NCBI RefSeq assembly: GCF_901827185.1
Contig: NZ_LR594671.1
Location: 3,720,001 to 3,784,000 of the forward strand
DNA: 64,000 nt
Reading direction: 5' to 3'
From: Variovorax sp. PBL-E5
GTDB lineage: Bacteria > Pseudomonadota > Gammaproteobacteria > Burkholderiales > Burkholderiaceae_C
This document shows, piece after piece, positions 17,798 through 27,395 of this stretch. How positions within the stretch are numbered: position 1 is the first letter of the stretch; every line of letters begins with the position of its first letter. The notes beneath the pieces were generated by a model. The model searched no databases and had not been told where the DNA came from. It saw only the letters and a program-made list of their open reading frames with translations. A program made the translations under genes and the position numbers.

Positions 17798-18682
17798 ATG
17801 AACGACAAACTGCTGGCGCTGCGACTTTTCGTGCGCGTCGCCCGAACGGGAAGCTTCTCGGCTGCGGCGCGAGAGCTTGACCTTTCACAGCCGTCGGTAT
17901 CGCGCATCATCGCGGCGCTGGAAAAAGACGTTGGCGGGGCTTTGATTGCCCGCACGACGCGGGCTGTCACGCTGACTGACGTCGGCAACGAATATCTGGC
18001 GCGTGTCGAAGCGATCCTGGCTTCCCTTGAGGAAGCCGATCACGAGGCACGTGGATCGAGGGAGCTGCGTGGGTCACTGCGTGTGGCCATGCCTGCAAGC
18101 TTTGGCGTGCGCGAAATCATCCCCGTGATGCCGGGCTTTCTGGCGCGCCATCCTTCGCTGAACGTCAGCTTGTTGATGAGCGATCAACGGCAAGACACCA
18201 TCAAGGAAGGTGTCGATGTCGCACTTCGCCTCGGCGAGTTGGCCGATTCGAGTGCCACCGCGCGCCTGATCGGCCGAACCCAGCGAATGCTCGTGGCGTC
18301 GCCGACTTATCTGAAGGCGAGGGGCACACCCAAGACGCCCGCAGACCTGGCTGCGCACGCGGGCATCGTCGGGCCTGCTGGAACGAGCGCCGGCACATGG
18401 TCCTTTCAGAAGGATGGCCAAAGCGTGGTGGTCCGCATCAACAGCCATCTGACCGTATCCGTCAACGAAGCGGCGGTCGCTGCCGCCGTGGCGGGAATCG
18501 GTGTCGTGACCACAGCTCTGTGGGGATGTCGCGCCGAACTCGCGCGCGGCTCGTTGATTCAACTGCTTCCCGATTGGAAGATGGGCGAGGTCGAAGTCCA
18601 TGGCATGTTCACGCCAGGTCGACAACCGAAGCCCTCGGCACGCGCGCTCGTCGAGTACCTGATCGCAGAACTTCGCCGCTAG
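17798..18682 (+). CDS. LysR-family transcriptional regulator
   Basis: A 294-residue LysR regulator. The N-terminal winged helix (LRLFVRVARTGSFSAAAREL, then SQPSVSRIIAALE) and a C-terminal periplasmic-binding-like effector domain (VDVALRLGELADSSATARLI) are complete. It belongs to the subgroup that often controls an adjacent short-chain dehydrogenase, and one follows 148 bp downstream in the same direction (18831-19580). The intervening gap is a plausible control region, but I found no clear T-N11-A dyad in it. Confidence 0.9.
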   Translation: MNDKLLALRLFVRVARTGSFSAAARELDLSQPSVSRIIAALEKDVGGALIARTTRAVTLTDVGNEYLARVEAILASLEEADHEARGSRELRGSLRVAMPASFGVREIIPVMPGFLARHPSLNVSLLMSDQRQDTIKEGVDVALRLGELADSSATARLIGRTQRMLVASPTYLKARGTPKTPADLAAHAGIVGPAGTSAGTWSFQKDGQSVVVRINSHLTVSVNEAAVAAAVAGIGVVTTALWGCRAELARGSLIQLLPDWKMGEVEVHGMFTPGRQPKPSARALVEYLIAELRR

Positions 18683-18830
18683 CAGATCGATCGGCTCAAT
18701 GTTCGGTGGGGTGAGCGATCCATTTGGCGAATAAGTCTTAGTTGTCGGCGCACCTACTCATGCGTTCATCGATCGACGACAGTCCATCCAGACGCCGACG
18801 TGGCGCCGTCAATCGATAGGACATCAATTC

Positions 18831-19580
18831 ATGACCACACTGACCGGCAAGGTTGCCATCGTCACCGGCGCCTCCAAAGGGATCGGTGCCGGAATTGCCA
18901 AGCTTTTCGCCAGTTCCGGCGCCTGCGTCGTCGTGAACTACGCGACCAGCAAGGAAGCAGCGAATGCCCTGGTCGCCGAGATCAAGCGTTCCGGCGGCAA
19001 GGCCGTGGCCATTCAGGCCGACTTCTCGAAGACCGCCGATATCCAGCGACTGTTCGAAGAGTCGAAGCGCGCCTTCGGCGCTCTCGACATCCTGGTGAAC
19101 AATGCGGGCGTCTACGCCTTCGCACCCCTACAGGATTCCACGGAGCAAGAATTCCATCGCGAGTTCAGCACGAACGTGCTCGGCGTGATCACTGCAACGC
19201 AAGAAGCGGCGAAGTACATCGGCCCGAACGGCGGCAGCATCATCAACATCAGTTCCATCGCCAGTGTCGGCTACATGCCCAACTCGGTGATCTACGCGGC
19301 ATCCAAGAGCGCTGTCGACTCCGTCACGCGCGTGACCTCGATCGAACTCGCTCCGAAGAAGATCCGCGTCAACAGCATCGCACCAGGCGCCACCTTCACT
19401 GAAGGCATCGCAGCTCTGGCTTGGCCGCAGGAGGCCGTCGACGCCATGGTCGCGACGATCCCGTTCGGTCGTCCTGGCATGCCGGACGACATCGCTCGCG
19501 TGGCGCTGTTCCTGGCCTCCGATGATTCGGCCTGGGTGACCGGCGAACGGATCACGGCCTCTGGTGGCCAGCGCGCCTGA
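18831..19580 (+). CDS. Short-chain dehydrogenase/reductase (3-oxoacyl-ACP reductase-like)
   Basis: A classical 249-residue SDR. The cofactor motif is VTGASKGIGAGIA, the NNAG motif is ILVNNAGVY, the catalytic Ser is in INISSIAS, and the YxxxK pair is in YAASKSAVDS. The C-terminus (SDDSAWVTGERITASGGQ) is typical. It is probably an NADP-dependent oxidoreductase of a small carbonyl substrate. It lies downstream of the LysR gene and is likely its target. Confidence 0.92.
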   Translation: MTTLTGKVAIVTGASKGIGAGIAKLFASSGACVVVNYATSKEAANALVAEIKRSGGKAVAIQADFSKTADIQRLFEESKRAFGALDILVNNAGVYAFAPLQDSTEQEFHREFSTNVLGVITATQEAAKYIGPNGGSIINISSIASVGYMPNSVIYAASKSAVDSVTRVTSIELAPKKIRVNSIAPGATFTEGIAALAWPQEAVDAMVATIPFGRPGMPDDIARVALFLASDDSAWVTGERITASGGQRA

Positions 19581-19671
19581 TCGGCACGGTATGGCCAGAC
19601 GACGTCAAAACAACGGCGTCAACCTTTGACCTGACAATGCTTCACCCATTGCCCCGCGGGCGCCCTTCTGC

Positions 19672-20880
19672 TCAGTCGAAGGTCATGTTTGCCAACCCCC
19701 ACTTGCCTTGCGGTTCTCCCAAGTCCGCGGCCTTCTTCAGCCACTCCCGAGCGGCGGCCTTTTCCGCATCTTTGTTGCCACCGGAATCGGCGTGGAACAG
19801 ATCGTAATGGGCCAGTGCCACTTTGAGAGCGGCCCAGGAGTTGCCTGCAGCCGCGGCCTTCTCGGCGGCGCTTATCGCGTCGCGGGTGAGCTTGACGTAG
19901 CGCGCATTGTCGTTGTCGTATTCGAAATACCTGTACGTGTCAGCGAATCCGAACATCGCAATAAAGTCGCCGTCCTCGGCTTGTCGGCGATACCCTTCTC
20001 TTGACCTGCGCGCCCACTCTTGACTCTTGGCTGATTGTCCGGCGGCACTGCCAATGACATACATGAAGTGCTGGCTTTGCGGGTCGCCTCCTTCTGCGCC
20101 GCGCTGATAAAGGGAGATTGCTTCCGGTGCGAAGTCGTTGCCACGCATGGGGTACCCGTTGAGCGCCCACAGCCCCAAGCCGCGTGGGTCGTTGAGATCG
20201 GCTGCTTTCTTGATGTACGTCAGCGCCGTGGGCTTGTCGCTCCGAACGCCAGACCCGGCCAGGTACATGTACCCCAGTTGGGATGCAGCGCGGCCATCAC
20301 CTGCATCCGCAGCCTTGCCGTACCAGGCCGCGGCCTGCGCATAGTCGATGGGCAGGCCGTGGCCCAGTTCGAAGCGCCGGCCGAGTGCATACATGGCTGA
20401 GGCGTCGCCGCCTTCGGCGGCTTTGATGGCGGCCGCCAGGGCATCGGCCTTGCGTTGCTGCGCCTCTTTGGCGCGCTGCGCTTCACGCTGTTGCGCGTCG
20501 GCGGTGAGTTGTACGGGGCCCAGGACCACGTCGATGCGTTTGCCTGTGCCCCCGACGACTGAAAAGCCTTGCTCGAACGTCCTCTCTCGCGAGTCGTCCA
20601 CCTGCTTGACGGCTCGCAGTTGAATGCGGCCCTCCAGCACCGTGATGTCGACCGGGCATTCGCCTTTGAACTGGCCGTTGAGGGTGATTGCGGCGCCCAC
20701 GTTGTCGCCTTCACAGGCCACGCGCAAAACAGCGCGTTCCGCGGCTGTCGCAGCGCCAGGTCCGCCGGCCGTGGCGGCCCCTTTGGCCGGCCGGGTTTGC
20801 GCGGCCAGGTCGAGCGGCAAGACCAGTACGGCTTGCACCAGTGCCAGGCCAACAAGGTGATGACGGAGACGGATTGTCAT
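19672..20880 (-). CDS. Secreted Sel1-repeat (TPR-like) protein
   Basis: A 402-residue protein. Signal peptide: RLRHHLVGLALVQAVLVLPL ending at about LAAQ. A short beta-type domain follows (VACEGDNVGAAITLNGQFKG, PEGA-like), then a charged coiled stretch (QQREAQRAKEAQQRKA), then several Sel1 repeats (for example AMYALGRRFELGHGLPIDYA and ASQLGYMYLAGSGV). Such proteins act as periplasmic scaffolds. The ATG at 20880 directly abuts the broken end of the MFS gene on the other strand, and no good ribosome-binding site is visible, so its own leader may have been lost in the same rearrangement. Confidence 0.8.
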   Translation of the reverse strand: MTIRLRHHLVGLALVQAVLVLPLDLAAQTRPAKGAATAGGPGAATAAERAVLRVACEGDNVGAAITLNGQFKGECPVDITVLEGRIQLRAVKQVDDSRERTFEQGFSVVGGTGKRIDVVLGPVQLTADAQQREAQRAKEAQQRKADALAAAIKAAEGGDASAMYALGRRFELGHGLPIDYAQAAAWYGKAADAGDGRAASQLGYMYLAGSGVRSDKPTALTYIKKAADLNDPRGLGLWALNGYPMRGNDFAPEAISLYQRGAEGGDPQSQHFMYVIGSAAGQSAKSQEWARRSREGYRRQAEDGDFIAMFGFADTYRYFEYDNDNARYVKLTRDAISAAEKAAAAGNSWAALKVALAHYDLFHADSGGNKDAEKAAAREWLKKAADLGEPQGKWGLANMTFD

Positions 20881-22053
20881 TTGAAGCAGACGCTGACCTT
20901 CAGCGATGCGACCTACGGCTTCGGCGCCGGCATCTTCTTCATCGGCTACTTCCTGTTCGAGGTGCCGAGCAACCTGCTGCTGGCGAAGATCGGCGCGCGC
21001 AAGACGCTGCTTCGCATCATGCTGATCTGGGGCATCGTCGCGACGGCGATGGCCTTCGTCGAGACGCCGATGCAGTTCTATGTCGCGCGCTTCCTGCTCG
21101 GCGTCTTCGAGGCGGGGTTCTTTCCCGGCATCATCCTGTACTTCACGTACTGGTATCCGTCGGCGCGGCGCGGCCAGATGATCGCGCTGTTCATGACCGC
21201 CACCGCCATCTCGAGCGTCGTCGCCGGCCCGCTGTGCGGCGCCATCATGAAGTACGCCAACGGCGCAGGGGGCCTGCACGGCTGGCAGTGGCTGTTCATC
21301 GTCGAGGGGCTGCCCGCCGCGGTGCTGGGCATCGTGGCCTACCTCTACCTGCAGGACAAGCCGGAGGACGCGAAATGGCTGTCGCAGGACGAGAAGAAGA
21401 CCCTGCGCTGGCAGCTCGATCACGACGAGAAGGATGTCGAGTCCGCGTCGCACACCGGGCTCGGCCAGCTGTTCGCCGACCCCAAGGTCTATGCGCTCGC
21501 GCTCGCCTACTTCCTGCTCCTGGGTGCGACCTACACGATGGTGTTCTGGATCCCGAGCCTGATCAAGAGCTGGGGCGTGGCCGACCTGCTGATGGTGGGC
21601 CTGTGCGCCGCCGTGCCGCAGCTGTGCGGCATCTTCGCGACCGTGTGGATCGGCCGCCATTCCGACAAGCATCGCGAGCGGCGCTGGCACTACATGGCCT
21701 GCGTGGCGGCCGCGGCAACGGGCATGGGGATCATCGCGCTGTCGCAAGGGAACCTGGCCGCGTCGATGGCCGGCCTGACGCTGGCCGGCATCGGCTGGAT
21801 CGCGGCCACGCCGCTGTTCTTCACGACCACGACCGAGTACCTGTCGAAGGCGAGCGCAGCCGGCGGCATCGCGCTCATCAGCAGCCTGGGCAACCTCGGT
21901 CCCGCCGCCGGCCCGTCGGTCACCGGATGGCTCAGCGCGCGCACCGGCAGCCCGGTCTACAGCATGCTGCTGGTGATCGCCTTCTACGCGCTCTCGGGGA
22001 TCATCCTGCTGCTGTGCGTGCGGCCTGCGAAGGCGCACGCGCGGCCTGCCTGA
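20881..22053 (+). pseudogene. MFS transporter (ACS family) lacking its N-terminal end
   Basis: From 20881 the frame encodes 390 residues of an anion:cation symporter-type MFS permease: SDATYGFGAGIFFIGYFLFE, EVPSNLLLAKIGARK, and so on to a normal C-terminus. Family members have about 55-60 more residues including TM1; that part is absent, and upstream DNA in this frame is antisense of the Sel1 gene. An in-frame ATG at 20860 could still give a chimeric product (MTETDCH...), but without TM1 it is unlikely to transport. The breakpoint lies at about 20880. Confidence 0.75.
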
Positions 22054-22063
22054 AGCAGCGGCT

Positions 22064-22579
22064 TCACATCGAGCGCACGTCGAGCTGGTTGTCGACCGAA
22101 CTCACGCCGGTCTGGGCCTTGGCGATCTCGCTCGCGCGCGCCTTCGCGGCGGCGCTGGGTGCCGGGCCGCGCAGGCTCACCGCGCCGCCCTTGGTGTTGA
22201 CGTCGATGCGCACGGCGCTGAGTTCCGGATCCTTGGCGAGCGCGGTGGACACCGAGGCGGTGATGGCCGCATCGTCGACCGTCGCGACCATCGCGTTGCC
22301 CGCGTTCTTCAGCGCCTGGCCCGCAGCCACCGCGTCGCGCTGCACGCCGGGCGACTTGATGAAGGCCTCGGTCTTGTCGCGCGCGGTCTCCGCCAGCTCG
22401 GCCGCCTTGCTGGCGCCGGCAGCCACCGCGTTCTCGGCCTTTTGCACGTCGGGGTCGGCGCTGCGCGATGCCGTGTCCTTGCCGGCACGGTCGTCGCAGG
22501 CGCCGAGCGCGAGTGCGGCGCATGCGATCACCAGTGCGCAGGAGGTGCGTGACTTCGGTCTCAAAGCTTGGATCGTCAT
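22064..22579 (-). CDS. BON-domain lipoprotein
   Basis: A 171-residue envelope protein. It has a lipoprotein signal (ALVIACAALALGACDD, lipobox LGAC), an alanine- and lysine-rich helical middle, and one C-terminal BON domain (DDAAITASVSTALAKDPELS to VSSVDNQLDVRSM). BON domains bind membranes or glycans in osmotic-stress and secretion proteins. It is convergent with the broken MFS gene, 11 nt apart. The 105-bp gap to soeC shows nothing I recognise. Confidence 0.85.
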   Translation of the reverse strand: MTIQALRPKSRTSCALVIACAALALGACDDRAGKDTASRSADPDVQKAENAVAAGASKAAELAETARDKTEAFIKSPGVQRDAVAAGQALKNAGNAMVATVDDAAITASVSTALAKDPELSAVRIDVNTKGGAVSLRGPAPSAAAKARASEIAKAQTGVSSVDNQLDVRSM

Positions 22580-22684
22580 GAGGTCCCTTTCGCCTGTCTC
22601 AGGCTGTTGCGACCTCAGCCTAGGCGGCCTGGCCCGTCCTCGCGCGCCGCCGAAGCCGCAACCGGCTGTAGGACGATGGTCAGC

Positions 22685-23608
22685 TCAGGAGACGAACTGG
22701 TAGTACAGGTTCTGCGGATGCTTCGCCTGCGCGAAGAAGAACCAGCGTTCGGCCACCAGGCCCGGTATCTGCACCGCCAGCGCCAGCACGAAGACGAGGG
22801 TCGACTGCGAACTCATCGCCCACAGCAGCAGCACGCAGGGCAGCGCGAAGCCCAGCACGATGAAGGCCAGCTTGACCTGCTTCAACGCCGTACGGCTGGC
22901 GCCGTGGAAGAACTCGCGCGTGTTGAACGAACCGGCCGACATGCCCATCGATTTCTGCATCAGCTTCGGCGCCCGGATGCCGGTGGCCGACTGCAGCGTG
23001 GAGCGCGGCGTCAGCGCGGCATTACGGCGCAAGGCCAGCGTGCGCGTGAACCACGCGATCGCCGTGACCGCGAACGCGCACGGTGCCGTGAGCTGCAGCA
23101 GCGCGTGCTCGCCCATCAGCGCCGCCAGCGCGCTCGCGAGGATCAGGCCCGACGAGAGACCGATGAGCGCGAAGTTGACCAGCGTCAGCGGCTGCGCCCA
23201 CTCCTGGATGAAGCGCAGGCAGGCATAGATCATCGCGGTGCAGTACCAGAGCAAGGCACCCACGACGAGCGCGGCCAGCGGCAGCGCCATGCTGTCGATG
23301 CCGTTGCGCAGCGCCAGCCACCACAGCGCGACCACCGCGATGAAGGCCGGCAGCACGATCACCTCGCGCGACAGCCACGAGGTACGCCACATCATCGCGG
23401 CGCGCCAGGCGCGCTCGGGCCGGCCCAGGTGGCCGAATGACGCACCGAGCCCGACCAGCAGCATGACCTCGGCGACGATCAGCGCAGTGCTCGCGAAGGC
23501 CGGCGCGAGCGACAGGCCTGCCAGCACGGCCAATGCGAGCGTGACGACCAGCCCCTGCGCGGCACCGGCAATCGTGGTGAAGATGACGACCGAGAATGCC
23601 GGGTTCAT
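22685..23608 (-). CDS. soeC: SoeC/DmsC-type membrane anchor of a molybdenum oxidoreductase
   Basis: A 307-residue polytopic membrane protein of the DmsC family with about eight or nine transmembrane helices (for example MNPAFSVVIFTTIAGAAQGL and LPLAALVVGALLWYCTAMIY). It would pass electrons from the FeS subunit to quinone. Its ATG at 23608 overlaps the soeB stop by 4 bases. A DMSO-reductase anchor is the alternative; the neighbourhood (xsc-pta, which releases sulfite) favours the sulfite-oxidising Soe complex. Confidence 0.75.
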   Translation of the reverse strand: MNPAFSVVIFTTIAGAAQGLVVTLALAVLAGLSLAPAFASTALIVAEVMLLVGLGASFGHLGRPERAWRAAMMWRTSWLSREVIVLPAFIAVVALWWLALRNGIDSMALPLAALVVGALLWYCTAMIYACLRFIQEWAQPLTLVNFALIGLSSGLILASALAALMGEHALLQLTAPCAFAVTAIAWFTRTLALRRNAALTPRSTLQSATGIRAPKLMQKSMGMSAGSFNTREFFHGASRTALKQVKLAFIVLGFALPCVLLLWAMSSQSTLVFVLALAVQIPGLVAERWFFFAQAKHPQNLYYQFVS

Positions 23609-24459
23609 GACAGCCCACCCAGCTTCGGGTCGATCTTGCTCGCGCCGCCCGCGATGTCGGTGACGCGCCGCGGCAGGTACTGGTTGGCCGGGCTGGTTTC
23701 CCATTCGGGCATCAGCGAATAGCCGCCGCGTTCGCGGATCGCGATCGAGACTTCCGAATTCGGATCCTTGACGTCGCCGAACAGCCGCGCGCCGGTCGGG
23801 CAGGCCTTCACGCAGGCGGGCTTGCGGTCTTCCTTGGGCAGCTTCTCGTCGTAGATGCGGTCCACGCACAGCGTGCACTTGGTCATCACCTGGCGCTCTT
23901 CGTCGAGCTCGCGCGCGCCGTAGGGACAGGCCCAGGCGCAGTACTTGCAGCCGATGCACTTGTCGTAGTCGACCAGCACGATGCCGTCTTCCTTGCGCTT
24001 GTAGCTGGCACCGGTCGGACAGACGGGCACGCACGGCGGGTCTTCGCAGTGCAGACAGCTCTTCGGGAAGTGGATGGTGTCGGTGCCCGGGAAGGCGCCG
24101 GCCTCGTAGGTCTGCACGCGGTTGAAGAAGGTGCCGGTCGGGTTGGCGCCATAGGGTTGCTCGTCGGCCAGGGGGCCGGCGCTGCCCGATGTGTTCCATT
24201 GCTTGCACGAGGTCACGCAGGCATGGCAGCCGACGCAGACGTTGAGGTCGATCACGAGGGCGAGCTGCTTGGCGAGCGTCTCGCCCTGCTCCGCGCGCAC
24301 GCTGGCATGACTCCCTCTCCCTCTGGGAGAGGGCTGGGGTGAGGGCACCCCAGCCTTCATGGCGATCGCACCCGATCCCCCGCCGCCGCCCTCACCCCAG
24401 CCCTCTCCCGCAGGGAGAGGGAGCGAAGCACCCATCAGGTCTTTGAGCCATTGAATCAT
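23605..24459 (-). CDS. soeB: SoeB-type four-cluster ferredoxin subunit with an in-frame repeat insertion
   Basis: A 284-residue FeS subunit with four cysteine groups for [4Fe-4S] clusters: CVGCHACVTSC (about residue 73), CLHCEDPPCVPVC, CIGCKYCAWAC and CTLC with a late KPACVKACP. It relays electrons from the molybdenum subunit to the anchor. Residues about 12-50 (Gly-, Pro- and Arg-rich) are encoded by a palindromic repeat pair at 24311-24424. Without them the length is about 246, closer to the family norm. Start ATG at 24459 overlaps the soeA stop by 4 bases. Confidence 0.85.
   Translation of the reverse strand: MIQWLKDLMGASLPLPAGEGWGEGGGGGSGAIAMKAGVPSPQPSPRGRGSHASVRAEQGETLAKQLALVIDLNVCVGCHACVTSCKQWNTSGSAGPLADEQPYGANPTGTFFNRVQTYEAGAFPGTDTIHFPKSCLHCEDPPCVPVCPTGASYKRKEDGIVLVDYDKCIGCKYCAWACPYGARELDEERQVMTKCTLCVDRIYDEKLPKEDRKPACVKACPTGARLFGDVKDPNSEVSIAIRERGGYSLMPEWETSPANQYLPRRVTDIAGGASKIDPKLGGLS
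24311..24424. repeat. Palindromic repeat R2, two inverted copies inside soeB
   Basis: Two facing copies of a REP-like sequence, CTCCCTCTCCCTCTGGGAGAG with GGCTGGGGTGAGGGC and its inverse GCCCTCACCCCAGCCCTCTC. They are separated by about 40 bp and inserted in frame near the 5' end of soeB. Related copies lie at about 42430-42466 and 43212-43252. Confidence 0.85.
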
Positions 24460-27395
24460 TTCCTGCGTCCCGCAAAGTAGGTCAACACGCTCGCCGCCTT
24501 GCCCAGCACGCCGGGCACGACCGGCATACTGGCGAATTGCGGAAAGCTCTCGGCCGGTTCCTCCGGCTCGGCCGGCCGGATGCGCACGCGCACGTCGTAC
24601 CAGCCGGCCTGCCCGGTGACGGGGTCCGAGTTGCTGATGGTCTTGCCGCCCTTCGGCCCGTCGAAGGGCAACTCCTCCGAGATCAGGTGGTTGAGCAGGA
24701 AGCCCTTGCGCGCTTCGTCCGCGCCGGGCGCGAGCTGCCAGGCGCCGTCGGCCTTGCCGATCGCGTTCCAGGTCCACACCGTGCCGGGCTCGACGGCCTC
24801 GCTGTAGCGCAGCATGCAGCGCACCTGGCCCCACTGGCTCTCGACCCAGCACCAGCCGCCGTCGGCGATGCCGGCCGCCTTGGCGGTGAGCGGGTTCACA
24901 TGCAGGTAGTTGTGGCTGTGGATCTGCCGCAGCCACGCGTTCTGCGAATCCCAGGAGTGGTACATCGCCATCGGCCGCTGCGTGATGGCATTCAGCGGGT
25001 AGGCGGCGAGATCGGTCGCATCTTCCTCGAGCGGCGGATACCAGAAGGGCAGCGGATCGAAGTAGGTGTCGATGCGCGCGCGCAGCTCGTCGGGCGGCTG
25101 GCGGCCCGCGCTCTTGCCCTGCGCCGCGAGGCGGAAGCTCTGCAAGGTGTCGGAGTACAGCGCGAGCTGGACCACGTCGTTCTTCTGGCGCCAGCCCTTG
25201 TCCTTGGCGAAGTCCAGGTACTCGCGGTTCCAGTTGCGCATGTAGTGCATCGTCTCCGGCATGTGGTACTGGAAGACGCAGTTGTTCTTCGCGTAGGCCT
25301 CCCACTGTTTCGGATTGGGCGCGCCGCGCAGGTGCTCGGTGCCGTCCTTGCCGCGCCAGCCCATCAGGAAGCCGATGCCGGGTGCGGGCTGGAAGTTGAC
25401 GACGAAGTCGGGATAGTCGGCGAACTTGCGGCCGCCCTCGGGCGTGGTGAAGGCCGGAAACTTGAGTCGCGATGCGAGCTCGATCAGCACTTCCTGGAAG
25501 GGCTTGCACTGCCCGGTCGGCGGCAGCACCGGGATGCGCACCGAATCGACCGGCCCGTCGAACTCGGAGATCGGCCGGTCGAGCATGCTCATCACGTCGT
25601 GGCGCTCGAGGTAGGTCGTGTCGGGCAGCACGAGGTCGGCGAAGGCCACGGTCTCGCTCTGGAAGGCATCGCACACCACGATGAAGGGGATCAGGTGTTC
25701 GCCCTTCTCGTCCTTGCGGTTGAGCATCTCGCGCACCGCCGAGGTGTTCATGCTCGAGTTCCAGGCCATGTTGGCCATGAAGATCAGGAGCGTGTCGATG
25801 CGGTAGGGATCGCCCTTCACCGCGTTGGTGATGACGTTGTGCATCAGCCCGTGCGCCGACAGCGGATGCTCCCACGAGAACGCATGGTCGATGCGGATCG
25901 GCGAGCCATCGGGATTGATCGCCAGCTCCTCCGGACTGGCCGGGAAGCCCAGCGGCGCCGCGTTGAGCGGCGTGTTGGGCTGGATCATCTCGGGCGAGTT
26001 GAAGGCGCGGTAGTTCGGCACGATGTGGCGCGGGTACGGCGCCTTGTGGCGGAAACCGCCGGGCGCGTCGATGGTGCCGAGCACGCTCATCAGCACCGCC
26101 AGCGCGCGGATCGTCTGGAAGCCGTTGGAGTGCGCCGCGAGCCCACGCATCGCATGGAAGGCGACCGGGCGCCCCTGCGTCGTCGGATGTACCTTGCCCC
26201 AGGCATCGGTCCAGGGAATCGGCAGCTCGAAGGCCTGTTTCAGCGCGGTCTCGCCCATCTCGCGCGCGAGCTTGCGGATGCGATCGGCATGGATGCCGGT
26301 GATGGCCTGCGCCCACTCGGGCGTGCAGCTGGCGACACGGTCGCGCAGCAGCTGGAACGAAGGCGCGACGCGCGTGCCGTCGGCCAGCGTGTAGTGGCCT
26401 TCGAGCGCGGGATCGCAGCCGTCCGCGATGCCTTCGGGATAGGCCGGCTTCACCGTGCCATCGGCCTTGTCCCAGATCAGCTTGTTGTGCGGCTCGCGGC
26501 CATCGCCCGGCGGCCCGCGATCGGGGTCGAAGGCGAACAGGCCCTGGCGCTCGCAATCGTCGAGCACCACCAGCTGGGGCGCGTTGGTGAAGCGCTTGAG
26601 GAAGGCATGGTCGACCAGGTCGCTCGCGATCAGCTCGTGCAGCAGCGCCATGAAGAGCGCGCCGTCGGTGCCCGGCTTGATGGGGATCCATTCGTCGGCG
26701 ATGGCCGAGTAGCCGGTGCGCACCGGGTTGATCGAGATGAAGCGCCCGCCCTGGCGCTTGAACTTGCTGAGCGCGATCTTCAGCGGGTTGCTGTGGTGGT
26801 CTTCGGCGGTGCCTATCATCACGAACAGCTTGGCGTGATCGAGGTCGGGGCCGCCGAATTCCCAGAAGCTGCCGCCGATGGTGTAGATCATTCCCGCGGC
26901 CATGTTGACCGAGCAGAAGCCGCCATGCGCCGCATAGTTGGGCGTGCCGAACTGGCGCGCGAAGAGGCCCGTGAGCGCCTGCATCTGGTCGCGGCCGGTG
27001 AAGAGCGCGAACTTCTTCGGATCGGTTGCGCGCAGCTTGCCCAGGCGCTCGGCGAGCATGTCGAAGGCGCGCTCCCAGCTGATGGGCTCGAACTCGCCGG
27101 CGCCGCGCTCGGTGCCCGGCTTGCGCAGCAGCGGCTGCGTGAGCCGCGCGGGCGAGATCTGCTTCATGATCCCCGACGAACCCTTGGCGCAGATCACGCC
27201 CTTGTTCAGCGGATGGTCGGGATTGCCGTCGATGTAGCGCACCTCGGGGCCGTTGTCGCCCTCGCGCAGGTGCACGCGGATGCCGCAGCGGCAGGCGCAC
27301 ATGTAGCAGGTGGTGGTCTTGACCTCGGTGCCCGCGGTCGGCGTGGGCGAAGCCAGCGGATCGTGGACGGGCTCGCGCGAAAGAAAATCGAACAC
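24456..27395 (-). CDS. soeA: SoeA-type molybdopterin oxidoreductase (probable sulfite dehydrogenase)
   Basis: A 979-residue catalytic subunit of the DMSO-reductase family. The N-terminal [4Fe-4S] site is C30-x2-C33-x3-C37 (TTTCYMCACRCGI) with a later Cys in GVICAKG. The Mo-bis-MGD domains follow, and the dinucleotide-binding domain is C-terminal. No twin-arginine signal is present, as expected for the cytoplasmic SoeABC complex that oxidises sulfite to sulfate. I prefer the GTG at 27395, with AAGGG 7 nt upstream; a GTG at 27428 is possible. Thiosulfate, polysulfide or DMSO reduction cannot be excluded from sequence alone; linkage to xsc-pta is the main argument. Confidence 0.8.
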   Translation of the reverse strand: MFDFLSREPVHDPLASPTPTAGTEVKTTTCYMCACRCGIRVHLREGDNGPEVRYIDGNPDHPLNKGVICAKGSSGIMKQISPARLTQPLLRKPGTERGAGEFEPISWERAFDMLAERLGKLRATDPKKFALFTGRDQMQALTGLFARQFGTPNYAAHGGFCSVNMAAGMIYTIGGSFWEFGGPDLDHAKLFVMIGTAEDHHSNPLKIALSKFKRQGGRFISINPVRTGYSAIADEWIPIKPGTDGALFMALLHELIASDLVDHAFLKRFTNAPQLVVLDDCERQGLFAFDPDRGPPGDGREPHNKLIWDKADGTVKPAYPEGIADGCDPALEGHYTLADGTRVAPSFQLLRDRVASCTPEWAQAITGIHADRIRKLAREMGETALKQAFELPIPWTDAWGKVHPTTQGRPVAFHAMRGLAAHSNGFQTIRALAVLMSVLGTIDAPGGFRHKAPYPRHIVPNYRAFNSPEMIQPNTPLNAAPLGFPASPEELAINPDGSPIRIDHAFSWEHPLSAHGLMHNVITNAVKGDPYRIDTLLIFMANMAWNSSMNTSAVREMLNRKDEKGEHLIPFIVVCDAFQSETVAFADLVLPDTTYLERHDVMSMLDRPISEFDGPVDSVRIPVLPPTGQCKPFQEVLIELASRLKFPAFTTPEGGRKFADYPDFVVNFQPAPGIGFLMGWRGKDGTEHLRGAPNPKQWEAYAKNNCVFQYHMPETMHYMRNWNREYLDFAKDKGWRQKNDVVQLALYSDTLQSFRLAAQGKSAGRQPPDELRARIDTYFDPLPFWYPPLEEDATDLAAYPLNAITQRPMAMYHSWDSQNAWLRQIHSHNYLHVNPLTAKAAGIADGGWCWVESQWGQVRCMLRYSEAVEPGTVWTWNAIGKADGAWQLAPGADEARKGFLLNHLISEELPFDGPKGGKTISNSDPVTGQAGWYDVRVRIRPAEPEEPAESFPQFASMPVVPGVLGKAASVLTYFAGRRK

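Noticed and set aside
20569-20880. In-frame 5' extension of the MFS gene
   Set aside because: It is antisense of the Sel1-repeat gene, and the residues lack any hydrophobic TM1. Treated as chance open frame upstream of the breakpoint.
24456-27395. Formate dehydrogenase or nitrate reductase identity for the molybdoprotein
   Set aside because: The FeS motif and the subunit set (four-cluster ferredoxin plus DmsC-type anchor) fit DmsABC/SoeABC. There is no selenocysteine/Cys context typical of formate dehydrogenase and no NarI-type anchor.
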